Translations under genes and position numbers: made by a program
Assembly (NCBI RefSeq): GCF_018614775.1
Contig: NZ_JAGGOF010000032.1
Coordinates: 1 to 64,000, forward strand
Origin: Pseudomonas fluorescens
GTDB lineage: Bacteria > Pseudomonadota > Gammaproteobacteria > Pseudomonadales > Pseudomonadaceae
Direction: 5' to 3'
DNA: 64,000 nt
The notes under the pieces: generated by a model
Told to the model about the DNA's origin: nothing
Database searches by the model: none
The model's input: only the letters and a program-made list of their open reading frames with translations
Shown: positions 1-9,172 of the stretch, piece after piece
Position numbering within the stretch: position 1 is the first letter of the stretch
Layout of the letters: each line of letters starts with the position of its first letter

Positions 1-819
1 ACTATCCTGACACCGGGGGATAGCGGCTACCTCGGCAGGTGTCAGTTTGAAATCGAATACGTCAAAGTTCTCGGCTATACGATTGCGCTTCACCGATTTA
101 GGGATGGCGGAGAAGCCATGGTCGAGATGCCAACGAAGAACGACTTGCGCTGATGTCTTGCCATACTTCGTAGCAAGCGCCTTGATCACAGGGTCTTCAA
201 GCGGGTTCGTCGTGGCACCTCGGTATGTGTACGCACCACCGATGGGGGACCAGCATTGCGTCTGGATACCGTACTTCTCGTTAGTGGCCCGCAGACTGGC
301 CTGAGTGTAGTAAGGGTGTACCTGGATTTGATTAACCGCCGGGACTATCTCCGTTTTATCCATCAGCAGCTCTAATTTCTCTGCTGTGAAATTTGATACG
401 CCAATTGCGCGGACCTTCCCTTCTGCAAGCAGTTTTTCAGCAGCTTTGTACGCCTGGATGGTCTTGTCGAACTCACTGCCAAGCGGTTGGTGCAACAGCC
501 AGAGATCCAACTGCTCGATACCTAGCTTTTTCAAACTCGTATCAAAAGCCCGCAACGCGGATTCGTAGCCGTAATCAGAAATCCAAAGTTTGGTTTCGAT
601 AAAAATTTTTGAGCGATCAACGTCTGATCGGCGAATCCCTTCACCCACTTCGCGCTCATTGAAATAGGCTGCCGCCGTGTCGATGTGGCGATAGCCGCAG
701 CTCAGAGCGGCAACAACGGCCTCGGTTGTTTCGTCAGGCTTTGACTGGAACACTCCAAGACCGATCGCTGGGATCTTTACTGCATTGTTAAGCGTGAGGG
801 ACGGACATGCTTGACTCAT
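1..819 (-). CDS. aldo/keto reductase (AKR, diketogluconate-reductase type), 3' end outside window
   Basis: The frame is open from an ATG at 819 to the window edge (273 codons, no stop), so the C-terminus is missing. It is an NAD(P)H-dependent aldo/keto reductase of the TIM-barrel family, expected in the cytosol. The AKR catalytic tetrad is visible: Asp47 in GYRHIDTA, Tyr52 in AAYFNE, Lys77 in ETKLW and His110 in LWLLHQP, with the cofactor signature IPKS followed by RI.EN near the C-terminus. It lies downstream of a second, unrelated AKR on the same strand, 173 bp away, with a strong hairpin between them. The substrate cannot be read from sequence; small aldehydes or diketogluconate are typical of the family. 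Codon use is less GC-rich than in genes after 12.8 kb. Confidence 0.93.
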   Translation of the reverse strand, partial: MSQACPSLTLNNAVKIPAIGLGVFQSKPDETTEAVVAALSCGYRHIDTAAAYFNEREVGEGIRRSDVDRSKIFIETKLWISDYGYESALRAFDTSLKKLGIEQLDLWLLHQPLGSEFDKTIQAYKAAEKLLAEGKVRAIGVSNFTAEKLELLMDKTEIVPAVNQIQVHPYYTQASLRATNEKYGIQTQCWSPIGGAYTYRGATTNPLEDPVIKALATKYGKTSAQVVLRWHLDHGFSAIPKSVKRNRIAENFDVFDFKLTPAEVAAIPRCQDS

Positions 820-894
820 AAAGGGCCTCTTTGGCTTGCGGCTCGGATATATCATTGACGGGCAGCTCGTATAGAACCTGCCGCTGCGACAACG

Positions 895-919
895 CACTGG
901 TCCTTTGCAAGGACCAGTG
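895..919. promoter_or_regulatory. perfect 11-bp hairpin between two AKR genes
   Basis: CACTGGTCCTT is followed by a 3-nt loop and its exact reverse complement AAGGACCAGTG. It sits between the stop of the upstream AKR (993) and the start of the next (819). Reading leftward there is no clear T-run after the stem, so this is either an attenuating or processing hairpin or an operator palindrome rather than a classical terminator. Confidence 0.6.
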
Positions 920-992
920 ATTTGAGTTGCTGGACGCAAATAATCATCAGCGGCAAAGCAGACATGACCGTCTTTCTTGACTGCATCGACGC

Positions 993-2042
<1,050 letters not shown>

Positions 2043-2068
2043 TCAGCTAGGCGATATGAGGAATATTC

Positions 2069-2959
2069 ATGGCTATGCAAGATTTTAATGCGCTGGCCGT
2101 TTTCATAACGGTTGGCAGGGAGAAGAGCTTCACTCGTGCCGCCGCTCATTTCGGGGTGTCGCAATCCGCAATTAGCCACAGCATCCGGGGTCTTGAGGAG
2201 AAGCTGGGCGTCCGCCTGCTGAATCGCACTACGCGTGGCGCGTCTCCTACAGAAGCGGGAGAAAAATTACTGCGTACTATTTCCCCTCATTACGAAGGAA
2301 TCGAAGCTGAGATAGCGGCGCTGGGAGCATTTTTGGACAAACCGGCAGGTACGATCAGAATCACTACTCATGATCATGCTGCGAATACAATTTTGTGGCC
2401 GAAGCTGTCCAAACTGTTGCCGGAGTATCCGGACTTAACGTTGGAACTCCATATCGACTACGGTCTGACAGATATCATTGCCGAGCGTTTCGACGCAGGC
2501 GTTCGAGTAGGTGATCAGGTCGCGAAGGACATGATCGCAATGCGCATATCCAGTGATTTCCGCATGAGCGTAGTGGGTTCGCCCAGCTACTTCTCTACAA
2601 GGCCAGTACCGAAGGTACCTCAAGATTTGACAATCCATAACTGCGCAAAACTTAGACTACCTACTCACGGCGGCTTTTTAGCATGGGAATTCGAAAAAAA
2701 CGGTAAGGAACTAAAGGTGCAGGTTCCAGGGCAGATGATTTTCAATACATCGGCTCATACCATCGACGCTGCGTTAGGAGGCTATGCATTGGCATATGCG
2801 CCTGAGGACGTCGTAAAGCAGCACGTTGAAGACGGTAGGCTTATCTTAGTGCTGGAAGATTGGCGTCCAACGTTCCCGGGGTATCACCTGTACTATTCAA
2901 GTCGGCGCCAGTCGTCGCCGGCATTCGCTTTGATCGTTGATGCGCTTCGACTTACCTGA
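2069..2959 (+). CDS. LysR-family transcriptional regulator
   Basis: A 296-residue LysR-type regulator. The N-terminal winged HTH spans about residues 5-65, with the typical SFTRAAAHFGVSQSAISH recognition segment and LLNRTTRG wing, followed by a substrate-binding domain of the CrgA/AaeR type (DLTLELHIDYGLTDI). The start at 2069 follows GAGG in ATGAGGAATATTC. The 95-bp gap to the divergent AKR at 1973 must carry both promoters and the LysR operator. The expected role is effector-dependent control of the AKR pair and of itself. It is relatively AT-rich compared with the LysR genes later in the window. Confidence 0.93.
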   Translation: MAMQDFNALAVFITVGREKSFTRAAAHFGVSQSAISHSIRGLEEKLGVRLLNRTTRGASPTEAGEKLLRTISPHYEGIEAEIAALGAFLDKPAGTIRITTHDHAANTILWPKLSKLLPEYPDLTLELHIDYGLTDIIAERFDAGVRVGDQVAKDMIAMRISSDFRMSVVGSPSYFSTRPVPKVPQDLTIHNCAKLRLPTHGGFLAWEFEKNGKELKVQVPGQMIFNTSAHTIDAALGGYALAYAPEDVVKQHVEDGRLILVLEDWRPTFPGYHLYYSSRRQSSPAFALIVDALRLT

Positions 2960-3002
2960 GCCCAATTACGGCAGTTTTGGAGGGGTAATAATCGGTCATG
3001 AC

Positions 3003-3066
3003 TGACCGCTTTTGGCCGGTTGCTGCCGTACGCAACTCAATTTTTCCGGCCAAAAAAAGCGGTTCA
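3003..3066. terminator. long inverted repeat after LysR gene, probable bidirectional terminator
   Basis: TGACCGCTTTTGGCCGG (3003-3019) pairs with CCGGCCAAAAAAAGCGGTTCA (3046-3066), nearly complementary with a loop of about 26 nt. It lies between the stops of convergent genes (2959 plus, 3084 minus), so it could terminate transcription from both sides. It also resembles a dispersed intergenic repeat type; copies elsewhere would distinguish the two. Confidence 0.5.
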
Positions 3067-3083
3067 TAGCCGCCAAATGAAAG

Positions 3084-3512
3084 CTAAGAAACTTGATCAC
3101 TTATCACTATGATGGATGCTCCGAACGTCACCTCAGCTAGCCGGGTAACCTCAGTCAATGCCCGTAAAGGGGTAGGCAGGTCGAAAAGTGTCAGTGGATT
3201 CAGTGGGCGGTATTGCAGCTCATACCCCCTCAAGGCCTGGCTTGAATCGCGATGAACGTCCGACCAGTCATACGTAAAGAATCCACGTTTGGCAAATTCA
3301 ACGAAAGCGTTTGCGCCAGCCATGGCAGTGATCCGATCTACCTCGGACATTTCCGGCAATGAAAGGACAAATTCTTCGCAGTTCTCGACGGAGGGTAGTG
3401 CGGAATCAGGAACCGGCCCCGGGCCGCCCGTAGTGAAGAGCGCAACCTGTCCGACGGCGTCGGTGGCGACCCATCCAATGTCAAAGTCCTGAAGAACGAA
3501 GGGAGCCGCCAT
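3084..3512 (-). CDS. hypothetical protein, immunity-protein-like
   Basis: A 142-residue soluble acidic protein that I do not recognise with certainty. It begins MAAPFVLQDFDIGWVA and contains FTTGGPGPVP, then a mostly helical middle and an aromatic-rich tail (GYELQYRPLNPL). This resembles small orphan proteins often found as immunity genes next to polymorphic toxins, but no toxin gene is seen in the window. The open frame continues upstream to 3986. I chose the ATG at 3512 because the residues above it (many Arg, Gln and His, low complexity) do not look like folded protein; its ribosome site is weak. If the true start is higher, the gene would be longer. Function unknown. Confidence 0.6.
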   Translation of the reverse strand: MAAPFVLQDFDIGWVATDAVGQVALFTTGGPGPVPDSALPSVENCEEFVLSLPEMSEVDRITAMAGANAFVEFAKRGFFTYDWSDVHRDSSQALRGYELQYRPLNPLTLFDLPTPLRALTEVTRLAEVTFGASIIVISDQVS

Positions 3513-3940
3513 TTGCACCAACTTTAGAAAAAGAACGAGCTGATTTCCCAACTCTACTTGCCAGTCCAGAGTATGTAAAAGCGCATCGGCCAATTGTCCA
3601 AGCGGGAAGAAATGCAACGGGTTTACTTTTCCCTGTTTTAAACATCTGCTTCTGACCGATCTCTGCCTCTCGGCAACGAGACGTTGGTGCCAGTCAAAAC
3701 CTGCGCCTTTTGGTTGGAGCCCTGCGCAGACGCATCGGGCTGAAACTGATAAATGCAAACGGATTAACGGTGCATATTGTTCATGCACCGAGCCTGTCCA
3801 GCGGACAATCTCGCCATGCTCTGGCCCTGGCTGGCTCGGATGGGCCGACGGTTCAACCGTGTCCGCGGCGGCTTTTTCGTGGCGTTTGGTGCTTTGCTTC
3901 CGATCCACTGATTTGCCCATATGGATAAGACTGACTGCCC
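3513..3940. other. 428-bp gap with open but unconvincing frames
   Basis: The minus-strand frame of the gene below stays open through this stretch (to 3986) and a plus-strand frame is open at 3710-3928. Neither has a supported ribosome site or recognisable family motif. It could be a decayed gene, for example the partner of the immunity-like protein. Confidence 0.4.
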
Positions 3941-4900
3941 TCAGGGATCGGCATTCAACCGGCCCAGGAACGCCGTGCGCAGGCAACCCCAGGCGATGGC
4001 TCCAAGGATCAGCACCTCGCCTATGCCAACCAGCAAGTTGAATGAAAAGGTCAGCGGTTGCTCGGCCCAGTAGAAGATCGTCGAGCCCGTCCGAAAACCG
4101 CTGGCACTCAGTCGCCCGGTAAACGGAGCCGGCAGCAATGGGATGAGGTGGATCAGTCCGAGCACGGCCAGGAATGCGCCAAGTAACGTGAGCAAGGCGC
4201 GCGCCGGAATGCTCAGTTGTTCGGTCGACGCCTGCGAAGGCGCTGGTTCCTTTCCTTTGCGCTGCTTGGCTGGTTTCGCCGTCTTGCCGCGGGTTGGGGC
4301 TGGAGCAGGCCTGTAGGGTGTCGTCGCACCGGCCGCCAACACGTCGACGACCTCCGTGGGCACCGCCACGCCCAGGTAGTCGGCCAGCTCACGCAGCCAC
4401 AGGTCGGTACGTTTACTTCCCGGTACGACTGGAACATTGTCGGTCGTCAGGCGGTGCTCGGTGCCATCGCGCATCACCAACCACAACTGGGTGCGGGCAG
4501 GCTCGGCCTGATGATGGCGGCGAAGTTCGAGGTATTTGACGGCATCGAGTCTAAGCACCGACTGCACCCGCTCGCGGCGTCCGAAAATATTCTGGGTGCG
4601 ACGCTTGCCTTCACCGTCGACTCGCGACAGCAGCAAGCTTTCGCGGATGCCGATGTACACCAACAGGAGTATGCCGAGGGCGGGAACCAGCAACAGCCAG
4701 AGCACCATCAGTAGCAAGGACAGTGGGTCTGCGTCAGTCGATGGCGAGCGTCCATCAGCGGTCGCCAACACGGCTAACGCCACCGGCACGAGGAAGGCCA
4801 GCACGCCGACCAGCAGCACGACTGCGCGCTGCACCTGATTGCACGAGTGAATGTGCAAGTCACCCTGCGCGGTGCGCTCGAACCGATGTCCAATCAACAT
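3941..4900 (-). CDS. predicted membrane protein of unknown function
   Basis: A 319-residue protein with two N-terminal transmembrane segments (about residues 25-45 and 62-83), then a cytoplasmic region of about 120 residues, a Lys/Pro-rich linker (around 195-220), and two more hydrophobic segments near the C-terminus (about 230-252 and 280-305). The soluble part (RRERVQSVLRLDAVKYLELRR and LWLVMRDG) has the look of a PH-like domain seen in bacterial membrane proteins. The start at 4900 has AGGAG 8 nt upstream. It is more GC-rich than its neighbours. It stands alone; no operon partner is apparent. Function unknown. Confidence 0.75.
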   Translation of the reverse strand: MLIGHRFERTAQGDLHIHSCNQVQRAVVLLVGVLAFLVPVALAVLATADGRSPSTDADPLSLLLMVLWLLLVPALGILLLVYIGIRESLLLSRVDGEGKRRTQNIFGRRERVQSVLRLDAVKYLELRRHHQAEPARTQLWLVMRDGTEHRLTTDNVPVVPGSKRTDLWLRELADYLGVAVPTEVVDVLAAGATTPYRPAPAPTRGKTAKPAKQRKGKEPAPSQASTEQLSIPARALLTLLGAFLAVLGLIHLIPLLPAPFTGRLSASGFRTGSTIFYWAEQPLTFSFNLLVGIGEVLILGAIAWGCLRTAFLGRLNADP

Positions 4901-5101
4901 GCAGAACTCCTGATGCGTCGCCCTTTAGACCGATCGGAGGCTCCTGATGAGCTAGTCACGGCGCAGGTCTGGTTCGTATTTCACGCGGCGGAGGATACCT
5001 CATGCCGAGGATACCGCGTGTTGAGAGGCGGAGGTTTCTCCAGCATGCCATTGTAGACATTGCTGGCGCCGGCGGGATCCGACTGTTCCTACAGAACTCT
5101 C

Positions 5102-5239
5102 ATGATTCCCCGATCCGAGATCGGCAGCGACACAGTCGTGCTTTCAGATTTCGCACAGCTTCTGGTGATCCCGTTGCGTGATGGGTGTGATTTGCTGGAG
5201 GTCATTGGACGACGACTTCAGGCGCAGGTTGAAAGCTGA
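5102..5239 (+). CDS. possible 45-residue ORF or gene tail
   Basis: ATG at 5102 opens a 45-codon frame ending QVES. It contains a hydrophobic, well-structured looking segment (LSDFAQLLVIPL followed by DLLEVIGRRLQ) and is followed 9 bp later by a good hairpin. It may be the 3' end of a decayed gene rather than a real small protein. No ribosome site is evident. Confidence 0.3.
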   Translation: MIPRSEIGSDTVVLSDFAQLLVIPLRDGCDLLEVIGRRLQAQVES

Positions 5240-5248
5240 TGAAACGAC

Positions 5249-5272
5249 GGGCGCCTGACAGCGCCCCTTCTT
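5249..5272 (+). terminator. rho-independent terminator-like hairpin
   Basis: GGGCGC, loop CTGACA, GCGCCC then CTTCTTAT. It follows the short frame ending at 5239. A near copy of the hairpin and of the preceding GTTGAAA.CTGAT stretch occurs at 9089-9133. Confidence 0.6.
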
Positions 5273-5441
5273 ATCCCCTCGAGGGCCAATGACACATGGG
5301 ATAGCCCACTCGACTGCTTCCGTCCGAAAAATGGGTCAGACAGAAACCCCCGCTCCGACCGTGAGATATCCAGGCCATTCGATTGAGGCTGAAATGTCTG
5401 AAAAAAACCGTATCCGTCCGGTCAACACACCTTCCTGACCT

Positions 5442-5684
5442 TCAGTCAATCTGCTCGAACCGCCGCCTGGTCACGAACAGCCCCGCGCCCACCGGCACGG
5501 CAAGGACCGACATCAATCCCAAATCAAAGCCCAGCAACTGGGTCTGGCTCACTGCAACGCAGCCGATTGCGCCTGCCACCACCAGCGTCACCCCTAGCCA
5601 CTTGCGCAGCGGGTACGGCTTAAGAAACCGCTCAAGTAGAAAGGCCAGCGCCACAACGATGACCGTCTGCGTAATTTCGGACAT
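5442..5684 (-). CDS. small two-helix membrane protein
   Basis: An 80-residue protein starting MSEITQ. It has a first hydrophobic stretch around residues 5-18, a basic turn (KPYPLRKW), then two close hydrophobic segments (about 30-48 and 52-70), ending in a basic tail. The topology suggests a small inner-membrane protein; no family is recognised. A GTG four codons upstream is possible, but the ATG at 5684 is preceded by GTGGGG, a plausible ribosome site. It is likely the last gene of a leftward unit with the VOC protein (starts 6398) and the hybrid kinase (8857). Function unknown. Confidence 0.65.
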   Translation of the reverse strand: MSEITQTVIVVALAFLLERFLKPYPLRKWLGVTLVVAGAIGCVAVSQTQLLGFDLGLMSVLAVPVGAGLFVTRRRFEQID

Positions 5685-5771
5685 GTGCAGCCCCACTCGG
5701 GTCTTGATGATCAGAAATTCGGAAGAGCGCTGTGGGCCAATCCACGCAGGCTGGGCCAGAGCGGCCCTTCG

Positions 5772-6398
5772 CTACAATGTTTTGAGACCGTCCGGTGTTT
5801 CAATATAAGCCCGCAAACCATATTGATCATTGCGTATGATTTCGACTGGGCCGCAGAAGCCAATCATTTCCAAATGGTGCTCAACAGCACCCGGTTCGGG
5901 ATGGAAAATCTCAAGACGCTGCAACTGACAGCCCTTCTCGTCAAGTCTCTGTGCCGGTGGCTTCGAGTCGCCCCAGTCGATCAGGCTGGGCACTGCTCCA
6001 TCCAGCGGCAGTTGGCCGTCTGTATGGATGGAAATACGCCACGACAACTCGCCTCTGCTCATCGGTTCGATAACACCAAAAGCACGCTGTAGCTCTTGAT
6101 CTGCGGTATCCAGGAATTCCGTGCGCGCGACCCAGTGGGCCAGACGAGGAGATGTTTGGGCGTTTAGCTCATCAAGCCCAAACCACCTGGGTCTGCTGGG
6201 TTTCGGCGCCAAAGGGTCGGGCGCAATCACCTCGAGATAAAAACAGTCGCCTAATCGTAAAAGTAGATTATGAGTGCTCATGCGGGGGTGATTGCCACCC
6301 TGCTGCATGCCCACCCCTAATTGCCTTTCGACCAGTTGTGCGCCCGCCGCCAGTGTCGGTGACACGATGACCAGATGGTCAATAATGGAATGCCTCAT
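5772..6398 (-). CDS. glyoxalase-like (VOC) domain protein
   Basis: A 208-residue cytosolic protein of the glyoxalase-like PF13468 type. The pattern seen is an N-terminal DHLVIV strand, LVERQLGVGMQQGG with HPRMSTHNLLLRLG, and FYLEVIAPDP, the typical first beta-alpha-beta-beta-beta unit with a likely metal or substrate His and Glu. A degenerate second half follows. The ATG at 6398 is preceded by GGGAG; an in-frame GTG two codons up is less likely. The kinase gene ends 41 bp upstream, so the two are probably co-transcribed. Activity is not predictable: the family includes dioxygenases, lyases and resistance proteins. Confidence 0.8.
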   Translation of the reverse strand: MRHSIIDHLVIVSPTLAAGAQLVERQLGVGMQQGGNHPRMSTHNLLLRLGDCFYLEVIAPDPLAPKPSRPRWFGLDELNAQTSPRLAHWVARTEFLDTADQELQRAFGVIEPMSRGELSWRISIHTDGQLPLDGAVPSLIDWGDSKPPAQRLDEKGCQLQRLEIFHPEPGAVEHHLEMIGFCGPVEIIRNDQYGLRAYIETPDGLKTL

Positions 6399-6439
6399 GG
6401 GCACAACTCCCGATTCAAGAGTTCCTGGACATTAAGGGG

Positions 6440-8857
6440 TCAGGACTGTAGGGACGCTCGACGCTGGACAACCTTCGCGAGCAAGCTTGAAAGGGATTCA
6501 ATGGAATAAGGCTTCTGCAATAGCTCGAATCGCTGGTTGGCGGACTCTATCCTGGAAAATTCCGAACTGTAGCCGGTGGTCAGAACAACGGGCAACCATG
6601 GATACAGCACCTCGATTCGTTCGAACAGTTCGATGCCACTCATGCCAGGCATCGCTATATCGGAAAAGACCACATGGAAACTCTCTGGCTTAAGTGAAAG
6701 TGCCGTCAGCGCTTCGCGCGCGCCAGTAACGCAATGCACGGTGTAGCCCAGTTGCTGCAAGGCCTCGGACGTGAAGGTGCCGATATCTTCATTGTCCTCA
6801 ACCAAAAGCACGCCATACCCTGGCACGACCTCATGGATCACAGGTTCCGCAGGAGCAACCTGTTGTTTTACAGCGTCGATCAATGGCAGGTAGATAGTAA
6901 ACGTGCTCCCGGCACCTTCCTTGCTGCTGACCAATACCTCCCCGCCGGATTGCTTTGCAAACCCGAACACCTGAGATAGCCCGAGTCCGGTGCCTTGCCC
7001 TATACCTTTCGTTGTATAGAAGGGCTCGAAGATATGCCCCAGGTTAGCCGCTGATATGCCGGTACCCGTATCAGATATTGAGACCGTCAGGAAATTGCCA
7101 CTGCGCAATGCATGCGAACGTACCGCTGGTAGCCATGTACTGGTGGCCATCTTGATAGTCAGCTCCCCGACACCGCCCATTGCATCGCGCGCGTTCACAA
7201 TCATGTTCACTAAGGCGGTATCGAACTGGCTTTCATCGGCGTTGATGAAGCAGGACTCGTCAGGGAGGTCGAAGGTCACACTGATCCGTGAGCCGGTAAG
7301 AGTATCCATCATTTCACCGGTACGCCTGACACTGTCGCGGGCGTTAAACATTTCCGGCTGGAGTGCTTGCCGCCGAGCGAAGGCCAGCAACTGGCTCGTC
7401 AATTTCGCAGCGCGATCCACCGTCCCTGAGATTGCCTTGATGTATTTTTCCCGACGCTCTTGGGTCAATCCAGGGCGATCAAGAAGATCAGTACACGATT
7501 TGATGACCGTCAGCAGATTATTGAAGTCATGGGCGACACCACCGGTGAGCTGCCCGATGGCTTCCAATTTCTGCGATTGTCGTAGGGCTTCTTCAGAAAG
7601 TTTTAAAGCTTCTGCTGCATCCTGTTCGTCTTGAGTGTCCCGCCCCACAGCGTGAATGAAGTCGTTATCCGGCACAGCCGTCCAGGAAATCATGCGATAC
7701 GAGCCATCTGAATGTCGGAAGCGATTCTTGAAGGTCGGGAAACTGATGCCCTCCTTCAAATTCGTTATCACTGCAATCGTGCGCCTGATGTCATCAGGGT
7801 GCACCAGCTCAAGGAACTGGTGAGCTATCAATTGCTCTTCAGACCATCCCAATATTCTTGTCCATGCAGGATTTACTGCCGAAATCATCCCGTTGAAGTG
7901 GGCTACCAGCATTAAATCTGCGGAAAGGCGCCAGATTCGATCCCTGTCCTGACTCTTCTCGACAACCTGCTGCTCCAGCGATTCATTGAGTTTAGCCAAT
8001 GAATTCCGGGCATCCCGCAGCGCAGTCATGTCACGGGAGACGCTGAGGATTTTCTCCGGTTTCCCATCCGTGCCAAAAATCGGGCTGACCTGAACGTGCC
8101 ACCATTTCAGCGTCCCACCCATCGTAAAGGCAGACCCCATAAAGCTGGCACTCTTGCCGTCACGAGCTGCCTGTACGGCAGCTGTGACATCATGGTTACC
8201 TTGACCTTGCCAGAAGTCCGACCAGAGGCAGCCGCGTATCTCGTTGAAATCACTGACCTCCATGATCTCTTTGCCCATTTCACTCATGAAGGTCACGCGG
8301 GCATCCAGATCCAGCACCTGGATGCAGTCATTGATATTCGCCAGCACCCGGTTGGTAAACGCCTCGTTTTTCTCCAGCTTCAGGGCGCCGCGAACTTGCT
8401 CGGTGGTTTCCTGGACGAGGCAGAGTATTCCTTCGCAGCGTCCGGTATCCCCATGCAGTGGCGAGAACGAAAATGACCAGAACGTCAGTTCCGCTACTCC
8501 TCCGCGAGTGGTAGTGATCGAGTGGTTTTCACATCGACTGGCCTGCCCCTCGAGGGCGCTTTGCGCGATTGAGCGCACCTGAGCCCAGGCGGCGCCCAAT
8601 ACGGACTCGACAGGAGCACCTAGTGCTGTTTCTGGTGTGCTTGGAAGGATATCCCTGTAGGCGTCATTGAAGAACAGATGCAAACCATCTCCCCACGCCA
8701 GATACAGGCTCTCAAGAGAGTTGAGCATCAGTCCCAGGTAGTTTTTGAGAGTCGATGGCCAGGATTCGCGGGAACCCAATGGCGTTGCAGACCAATCCTT
8801 TTCACGTAAGAGGCGCCCCATGTCCCCACCGCCAGCGGGGAGGTCGAACAAAACCAT
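6440..8857 (-). CDS. hybrid sensor histidine kinase with three PAS domains and receiver
   Basis: An 805-residue soluble hybrid kinase with no transmembrane segment seen. Domain order: PAS about 35-155, PAS about 165-280, PAS/PAC about 305-410 (LVHPDDI, SYRMISW), HisKA with phospho-acceptor His443 in [11 protein letters not shown], HATPase with the N-box around 551-558, G1 DTGTG at 596-600 and G2 GQGTGLGLS at 620-628, then a C-terminal receiver at about 681-800 with Asp733 (FSDIAMPG) and Lys782. The HDFNN H-box marks the large soluble HWE-unrelated, NtrB-like group common in rhizosphere pseudomonads. There is no adjacent output regulator, so phosphate probably passes to a distant partner. A second kinase of closely similar core layout lies at 17855-20023. 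Confidence 0.93.
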   Translation of the reverse strand: MVLFDLPAGGGDMGRLLREKDWSATPLGSRESWPSTLKNYLGLMLNSLESLYLAWGDGLHLFFNDAYRDILPSTPETALGAPVESVLGAAWAQVRSIAQSALEGQASRCENHSITTTRGGVAELTFWSFSFSPLHGDTGRCEGILCLVQETTEQVRGALKLEKNEAFTNRVLANINDCIQVLDLDARVTFMSEMGKEIMEVSDFNEIRGCLWSDFWQGQGNHDVTAAVQAARDGKSASFMGSAFTMGGTLKWWHVQVSPIFGTDGKPEKILSVSRDMTALRDARNSLAKLNESLEQQVVEKSQDRDRIWRLSADLMLVAHFNGMISAVNPAWTRILGWSEEQLIAHQFLELVHPDDIRRTIAVITNLKEGISFPTFKNRFRHSDGSYRMISWTAVPDNDFIHAVGRDTQDEQDAAEALKLSEEALRQSQKLEAIGQLTGGVAHDFNNLLTVIKSCTDLLDRPGLTQERREKYIKAISGTVDRAAKLTSQLLAFARRQALQPEMFNARDSVRRTGEMMDTLTGSRISVTFDLPDESCFINADESQFDTALVNMIVNARDAMGGVGELTIKMATSTWLPAVRSHALRSGNFLTVSISDTGTGISAANLGHIFEPFYTTKGIGQGTGLGLSQVFGFAKQSGGEVLVSSKEGAGSTFTIYLPLIDAVKQQVAPAEPVIHEVVPGYGVLLVEDNEDIGTFTSEALQQLGYTVHCVTGAREALTALSLKPESFHVVFSDIAMPGMSGIELFERIEVLYPWLPVVLTTGYSSEFSRIESANQRFELLQKPYSIESLSSLLAKVVQRRASLQS

Positions 8858-9172
8858 GTACCTTGAAACTCCCCTCAGCCTAGGCGCCCATCGCGCAGCG
8901 GAAATCGAACCAGCATGTTGTCACCAACTCCTTATCACGGGCAACATTGCGAAGGGCTATCATCCGCCGCTTCGCTGGAAACGACTGAGTTCGTTTTTGG
9001 AGTAAAACTGAAGGCGCTCGACCGGCCTTGCCGCGAGAGATTTTCCGAGCCTCATCCAACCCAGGCCAATTACGGGTAGCTTCGTAAGGTTGAAACCTGA
9101 TAGAGCGACGGGCGCCTGAGCGCCCTTTTTTTTGCTCGCTAGCCAGATGATCGCCCGGCCTGGCCTGCGCTC
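8858..9172. other. 315-bp gap upstream of the hybrid kinase
   Basis: It holds the kinase promoter region and, at 9110-9133, a terminator-like hairpin. A minus-strand frame across 8880-9176 has unusual composition and no ribosome site; I see no gene. Confidence 0.5.
9110..9133 (+). terminator. rho-independent terminator, plus-strand polarity
   Basis: GGGCGC, loop CTGA, GCGCCC then a run of eight T. It reads rightward although no rightward gene precedes it, so it may be a remnant of a lost gene. It is almost identical to the hairpin at 5249-5272, including flanking bases. Confidence 0.7.

Larger units (their letters stand above)
4901..5441. other. 541-bp gap: promoter of the membrane protein, one short ORF, one terminator
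   Basis: Apart from the 5102-5239 frame and the hairpin at 5249-5272, nothing gene-like was found. The first part must contain the promoter of the leftward gene starting at 4900. Confidence 0.5.
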
